The translations under genes were made by a program, and so were the position numbers. A model generated the notes under the pieces. The model did no database searches. It saw nothing but the letters and a program-made list of their open reading frames with translations, and was not told the DNA's origin. Below, piece after piece: positions 6,749-9,171 of a stretch of 9,171 bases of DNA. Each line of letters opens with the position of its first letter. Within the stretch, counting starts at the first letter, position 1. The stretch comes from Akkermansiaceae bacterium UBA1506 (GTDB lineage Bacteria; Verrucomicrobiota; Verrucomicrobiia; Verrucomicrobiales; DEV007). The DNA lies in the NCBI GenBank assembly GCA_002323995.1, contig DCQY01000105.1, forward strand, positions 13,973 to 23,143. The letters are read 5' to 3'.

Positions 6749-7417
6749 TCATTCGCTGGCGGCCTCGTCGCTGCCTTCAGAAGCTTCGCCTTCAGCGTTC
6801 TCGCCTTCATCAGCTACATCGCCATCATCCTGTCCGCCGGCTGAGACTGCTGCTCGTGTTTGAGTAACGAGGCTTACTAGGACTTCTCCGTCCATCTTCG
6901 TGGTAACACCATCCGGAAAATTTAGCTCTCCAACCTTAAGGGAGTCGCCGATTTCAAGACTACTAACGTCGTTAGAAATGTTCGAGGGAAGATCACCCGG
7001 GCGACAGTGAACTTCGATATTGCGGAGAAGTTGCTCCATGAGGCCACCTCCTTTTACACCAGCAGGTTCCCCAGTGAGTTCGATCGGAACGACGGCGTGG
7101 ATTGTTTCGTTTTCGCTGACGGCGCGGAAGTCGACATGAATAAGATTGCCAGTTAGAGGGTCTTTCTGGACGTCCTGAACGATCGCCATTTTTGATTTCT
7201 CCTGAGCACCTTCGATCTCGAGTGTCACGATGAAATTTTGACTGCTCTGGCGTCGAACGAGATCACCGAACTCTTTAGAATTGAGTTGGATCATATATTC
7301 GCGTTGGCTCGAACCATAAATAACAGCAGGCACAGTTCCTTGGCGACGCAGACGTTTTGAAGCTGTGGTGCCCTTTACATCGCGTTTTGCGGCTTGAAGA
7401 GTTTCTTGTTTAGCCAT
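6749..7417 (-). CDS. rplY: 50S ribosomal protein L25, CTC-type with general-stress (TL5) domain
   Basis: Binds 5S rRNA in the large ribosomal subunit. At 222 residues it is the long CTC/TL5 form rather than the ~95-residue E. coli L25. The N-terminal RNA-binding domain (about 1-98) has the conserved LRRQGTVPAVIYG (23-35) and VQKDPLTGNLIHVDF (83-97). The C-terminal beta domain (about 99-190) holds VPIELTGEPAGVKGGG and CRPGDLPSNI. It ends in an acidic, glycine-rich tail (about 194-222) of the kind often seen in this family. The ATG at 7417 is fixed by the MAKQETL start, with no Shine-Dalgarno sequence at normal spacing; an AAGGAGG-like sequence sits about 39 bases upstream (7457-7463). The gene follows prs by 76 bases, the common prs-ctc pairing, and is followed by a strong terminator. 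The pth gene that often comes next in other bacteria is absent. Confidence 0.97.
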   Translation of the reverse strand: MAKQETLQAAKRDVKGTTASKRLRRQGTVPAVIYGSSQREYMIQLNSKEFGDLVRRQSSQNFIVTLEIEGAQEKSKMAIVQDVQKDPLTGNLIHVDFRAVSENETIHAVVPIELTGEPAGVKGGGLMEQLLRNIEVHCRPGDLPSNISNDVSSLEIGDSLKVGELNFPDGVTTKMDGEVLVSLVTQTRAAVSAGGQDDGDVADEGENAEGEASEGSDEAASE

Positions 7418-7493
7418 GGTAGCAGTGTGTTGAGGTCAATTCGTTGATTATCCTGTCCTCCTTTTTGAGAGGGCGCGAAATTTAGGTTACACC

Positions 7494-8432
7494 TCACGAT
7501 ATGTCAAAGAGAGAAGTGACCGACTCTGATGAATGAATTCGTCGGATCGCTTCCCCTAGCAATTCGGCAACGCTGACGGCGGTCACTTTTTCGCCAACAG
7601 CGTATGGGGTACTGTTGGTTGAGATGAGTTCTTCGATATCTGATTCTGCAATTCTTTCTTTGCCCTGATCATTGAGAACAGCATGGGAAACCCCGGCAAA
7701 TATGCGTTTCGCGCCATGACTGCGAAGTAATTTCGAAGCCGAAGTTAATGTGCCTGCCGTTTCAGAGATGTCATCCACGAGGAGCACGTTGCAGTTTTCG
7801 ACTTCGCCAATCAAGCTGATAGCCTCGACCTCAGTCGCGCTGACGCGATTCTTCGCCACGATTGCGAGAGGACATTTGAGAGCTTTGGAATAGGAGTGAG
7901 CCATTTTCATGCCCCCTACGTCTGGGGAAACGACGACGATATTGTCGGTCAGACCTTTTTCCCGCAGGTAACGGAGCAGCACCGGTTTGGCATAGAGGTG
8001 ATCAACTGGAATATCGAAAAATCCCTGAATTTGACCGGCGTGCAGATCCATGGTGAGGATTCGATCGACACCTGCTGCGGTGAGGAGATTAGCAACGAGC
8101 TTTGCAGTGATCGGGACTCGGGGCTGGTCTTTCCTGTCTTGGCGGGCATAGCCAAAAAATGGAATCACTGTGGTTATCCTTGAAGCACTAGCGCGCTTCG
8201 CGGCATCGACCATAATGAGCAATTCCATCAAGCTCTCGTTGCTTGGGGGGCAGGTCGGTTGGACGATAAAGACATCGCGGTTGCGAATGTTCTCATTAAT
8301 CTTAACGAAGGTCTCTCCGTCCGGAAACTGTGTCACAGTGGTGTCCGCTTTGTCGACTCCGAGGTAGCGACAGATTTCTTCTGCAAGCTCCGGATGTGCT
8401 GTTCCGCTGATGATTCGAATATCTGATTCCAT
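7494..8432 (-). CDS. prs: Ribose-phosphate pyrophosphokinase (PRPP synthase, class I)
   Basis: Transfers pyrophosphate from ATP to ribose 5-phosphate, giving PRPP for purine, pyrimidine, histidine, tryptophan and NAD synthesis; cytoplasmic, normally oligomeric. The 312 residues are the usual length. Visible motifs: FPDGE (36-40), GYARQDRK (94-101, ATP-binding), DLHAGQIQGFF (129-139, catalytic-flap His131), SPDVGG (169-174), AKNR (193-196) with the catalytic-loop Lys194 and Arg196, and the PRPP-binding loop VLLVDDISETAGT (216-228). In many enzymes this loop reads VDDMIDTAGT, so Asp is replaced by Glu224 here, a conservative change that should keep activity. The ATG at 8432 has the only good ribosome binding site in the window. 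The gene lies 208 bases after the znuA-like gene and 76 bases before rplY. Its own promoter probably lies in the 208-base gap, but no clear hexamers could be chosen. Confidence 0.97.
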   Translation of the reverse strand: MESDIRIISGTAHPELAEEICRYLGVDKADTTVTQFPDGETFVKINENIRNRDVFIVQPTCPPSNESLMELLIMVDAAKRASASRITTVIPFFGYARQDRKDQPRVPITAKLVANLLTAAGVDRILTMDLHAGQIQGFFDIPVDHLYAKPVLLRYLREKGLTDNIVVVSPDVGGMKMAHSYSKALKCPLAIVAKNRVSATEVEAISLIGEVENCNVLLVDDISETAGTLTSASKLLRSHGAKRIFAGVSHAVLNDQGKERIAESDIEELISTNSTPYAVGEKVTAVSVAELLGEAIRRIHSSESVTSLFDIS

Positions 8433-8441
8433 GCGGGATCA

Positions 8442-8446
8442 TCCTC
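8442..8446 (-). promoter_or_regulatory. Ribosome binding site of prs (GAGGA)
   Basis: GAGGA on the minus strand with nine bases to the ATG at 8432. It supports that start over other candidates. It stands out because the other genes here lack a similar site. Confidence 0.65.
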
Positions 8447-8503
8447 GCTAAAACGTCACAAAACGCCAGCTAAATTACGCGACTGTGGCAGATTATCATT
8501 TTT

Positions 8504-8525
8504 CGGAGCGCGAGCGGCGCTTCCG
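8504..8525. other. GC-rich hairpin upstream of prs
   Basis: Eight pairs (CGGA+GCGC on the minus strand pairing with GCGC+TCCG) with one bulged A and a 5-base loop, about 70 bases before the prs ATG. On the plus strand the T-run precedes the stem, and on the minus strand an A-run follows it, so it is the wrong way round for intrinsic termination of either strand. It may be a leader structure of prs. Confidence 0.35.
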
Positions 8526-8551
8526 GGAATGAGGGTGACCTTTTCCTCTCT

Positions 8552-8571
8552 GCCGTAGCTTTTGATACGGC
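8552..8571. other. Hairpin GCCGTA/TACGGC downstream of the znuA-like gene
   Basis: A perfect 6-base-pair inverted repeat with an 8-base loop, 69 bases past the stop of the znuA-like gene. It lacks a T-tract on both strands, so its role is uncertain. Confidence 0.4.
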
Positions 8572-8640
8572 TGTTCTAATAAATCTTCTCTAGTTCGAAT
8601 AGCTTCGCAGTGACATCATCCAAGCCCCCCCACTAGCGAT

Positions 8641-9171
8641 TTAGGAAGAAGTTTTTGACGCGGCGATTTCGTTAGCGATCTTTTCAAGATTTGCGACGAC
8701 GTCTTTCTCCAAAGGGTCGATGGAAACGACCGCGCCACCAATTGAGTCAGCAATTGCTTTTGCGCTATTCTGGTCGAATTGGGGTTGCACGAAAATAACG
8801 CTAACACCTTCTTCCTTGGCTTTGTCGATCATGGAGGCGATCTGGCGAGGTTCAGGGGAGCGACCACTGATCTCAACAGGAACCTGCTTCATGCCGTAGG
8901 CATCAGCAAAATAACCGAAGGCACCATGGTAGACGTAAAACGACTGGTCTTTGAATGGCGCTAATTTTGCGACAAGTTTGCGGTCAGTATCTTTCAGTTG
9001 TTGAATGAGCTCGCGACAATTTTCCTGAATCGTAGATTTCGCTTCTTCAGATTCAAATAACGGATCGACACTTTTTTGAATTATTTTGAGCTGCTCCACT
9101 AGATGCGCGGGAGATAGCCAGACGTGTGGGTCCAGTTCTCCCCCGCCGTGATCGTGATGATCGTGATGATC
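8641..9171 (-). CDS. znuA: Zinc ABC transporter substrate-binding protein, ZnuA-like (C-terminal part; N-terminus outside window)
   Basis: High-affinity metal-binding component of a cluster 9 ABC importer, acting outside the cytoplasmic membrane. The open frame continues off the window edge; 176 residues to TAA at 8641 are visible. They begin in a His/Asp-rich stretch (eight residues, five His, then GGGE), the flexible loop typical of zinc rather than manganese binders. Next is DPHVWLSP (fragment 14-21, His16 a metal ligand), YHGAFGYFADAYG (His82, ligand), a second-lobe stretch with SPEPRQIASMI, and SIDPL (Asp152, the expected fourth ligand). The first ligand His and the signal sequence lie beyond the edge. 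A GTG at 9099 is not the start, since DPHVW and the His-rich loop lie upstream of it in frame. Permease and ATPase genes are not in the window. Zur control is usual for the family, but any site would be outside. Confidence 0.93.
   Translation of the reverse strand, partial: DHHDHHDHGGGELDPHVWLSPAHLVEQLKIIQKSVDPLFESEEAKSTIQENCRELIQQLKDTDRKLVAKLAPFKDQSFYVYHGAFGYFADAYGMKQVPVEISGRSPEPRQIASMIDKAKEEGVSVIFVQPQFDQNSAKAIADSIGGAVVSIDPLEKDVVANLEKIANEIAASKTSS
9148..9171 (-). repeat. Tandem 9-base repeat encoding the Asp-His-His loop
   Basis: Two identical nine-base units (9154-9162 and 9163-9171, GATCATCAC on the minus strand) plus a shortened unit (9148-9153, GATCAC) encode DHH-DHH-DH of the zinc-binding loop. 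The repeat may continue past the window end. Confidence 0.8.

Larger units (their letters stand above)
8433..8640. other. Intergenic region between znuA-like gene and prs, with two hairpins
   Basis: This 208-base stretch has no gene. Two stems are visible: GCCGTA/TACGGC around an 8-base loop (8552-8571), and a GC-rich stem CGGA-GCGC/GCGC-TTCCG with a single bulged base (8504-8525). Neither is followed by a T-tract on the minus strand, so they are not standard terminators for the znuA-like gene, though either could be a factor-dependent or leader structure. A run of seven C (8625-8631) lies just after that gene's stop on the minus strand. The prs promoter is presumably here. Confidence 0.5.

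Noticed and set aside
7457..7463. AAGGAGG as the ribosome binding site of rplY or of a small ORF
   Set aside because: It is about 39 bases from the rplY ATG, and no ATG, GTG or TTG follows at 5-13 bases.

Overview
The window looks like ordinary chromosomal DNA of a Gram-negative-type bacterium. A membrane-exported M16 peptidase, a GDP-mannose pathway gene and a zinc-binding periplasmic/lipoprotein-type solute-binding protein point that way. The eukaryote-type HisA, the CTC-type L25 with an acidic tail, the unusual PRPP-synthase loop (SETAGT) and the general lack of Shine-Dalgarno sequences make a member of the PVC group, perhaps Verrucomicrobiota, my best guess. This is inference from family memory, not a measured placement.

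Layout. Bases 1-1803 (+ strand) are the end of a surface-polysaccharide locus: the 3' two-thirds of gmd (GDP-mannose 4,6-dehydratase), a 294-base gap without a convincing gene, then a family 2 glycosyltransferase. A 154-base convergent junction (1804-1957) separates this from a run of minus-strand genes. In their order of transcription these are: the C-terminal part of a ZnuA-like zinc-binding protein (8641-9171, cut by the window edge), prs (PRPP synthase), rplY/ctc (ribosomal protein L25), an intrinsic terminator, a second family 2 glycosyltransferase carrying a C-terminal nucleotide-binding-like domain, a eukaryote-type hisA, and a 941-residue M16 zinc peptidase with a signal peptide.

How the genes relate. 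prs and rplY are a well-known pair. PRPP made by Prs is the starting substrate of histidine synthesis, in which HisA acts, but hisA here stands apart from any his operon and probably shares a transcript with the glycosyltransferase before it (34-base gap) and the M16 peptidase after it (52-base gap). The terminator after rplY ends four bases before the glycosyltransferase ATG, so that gene's leader contains the hairpin. A perfect TATAAT lies between the rplY stop and the hairpin.

I found no CRISPR array, tRNA, rRNA, insertion sequence or defence system. The most interesting items are the eukaryote-type HisA, the glycosyltransferase fusion, and the terminator-as-leader arrangement in front of the fusion. 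None of these is clearly a new biological system.
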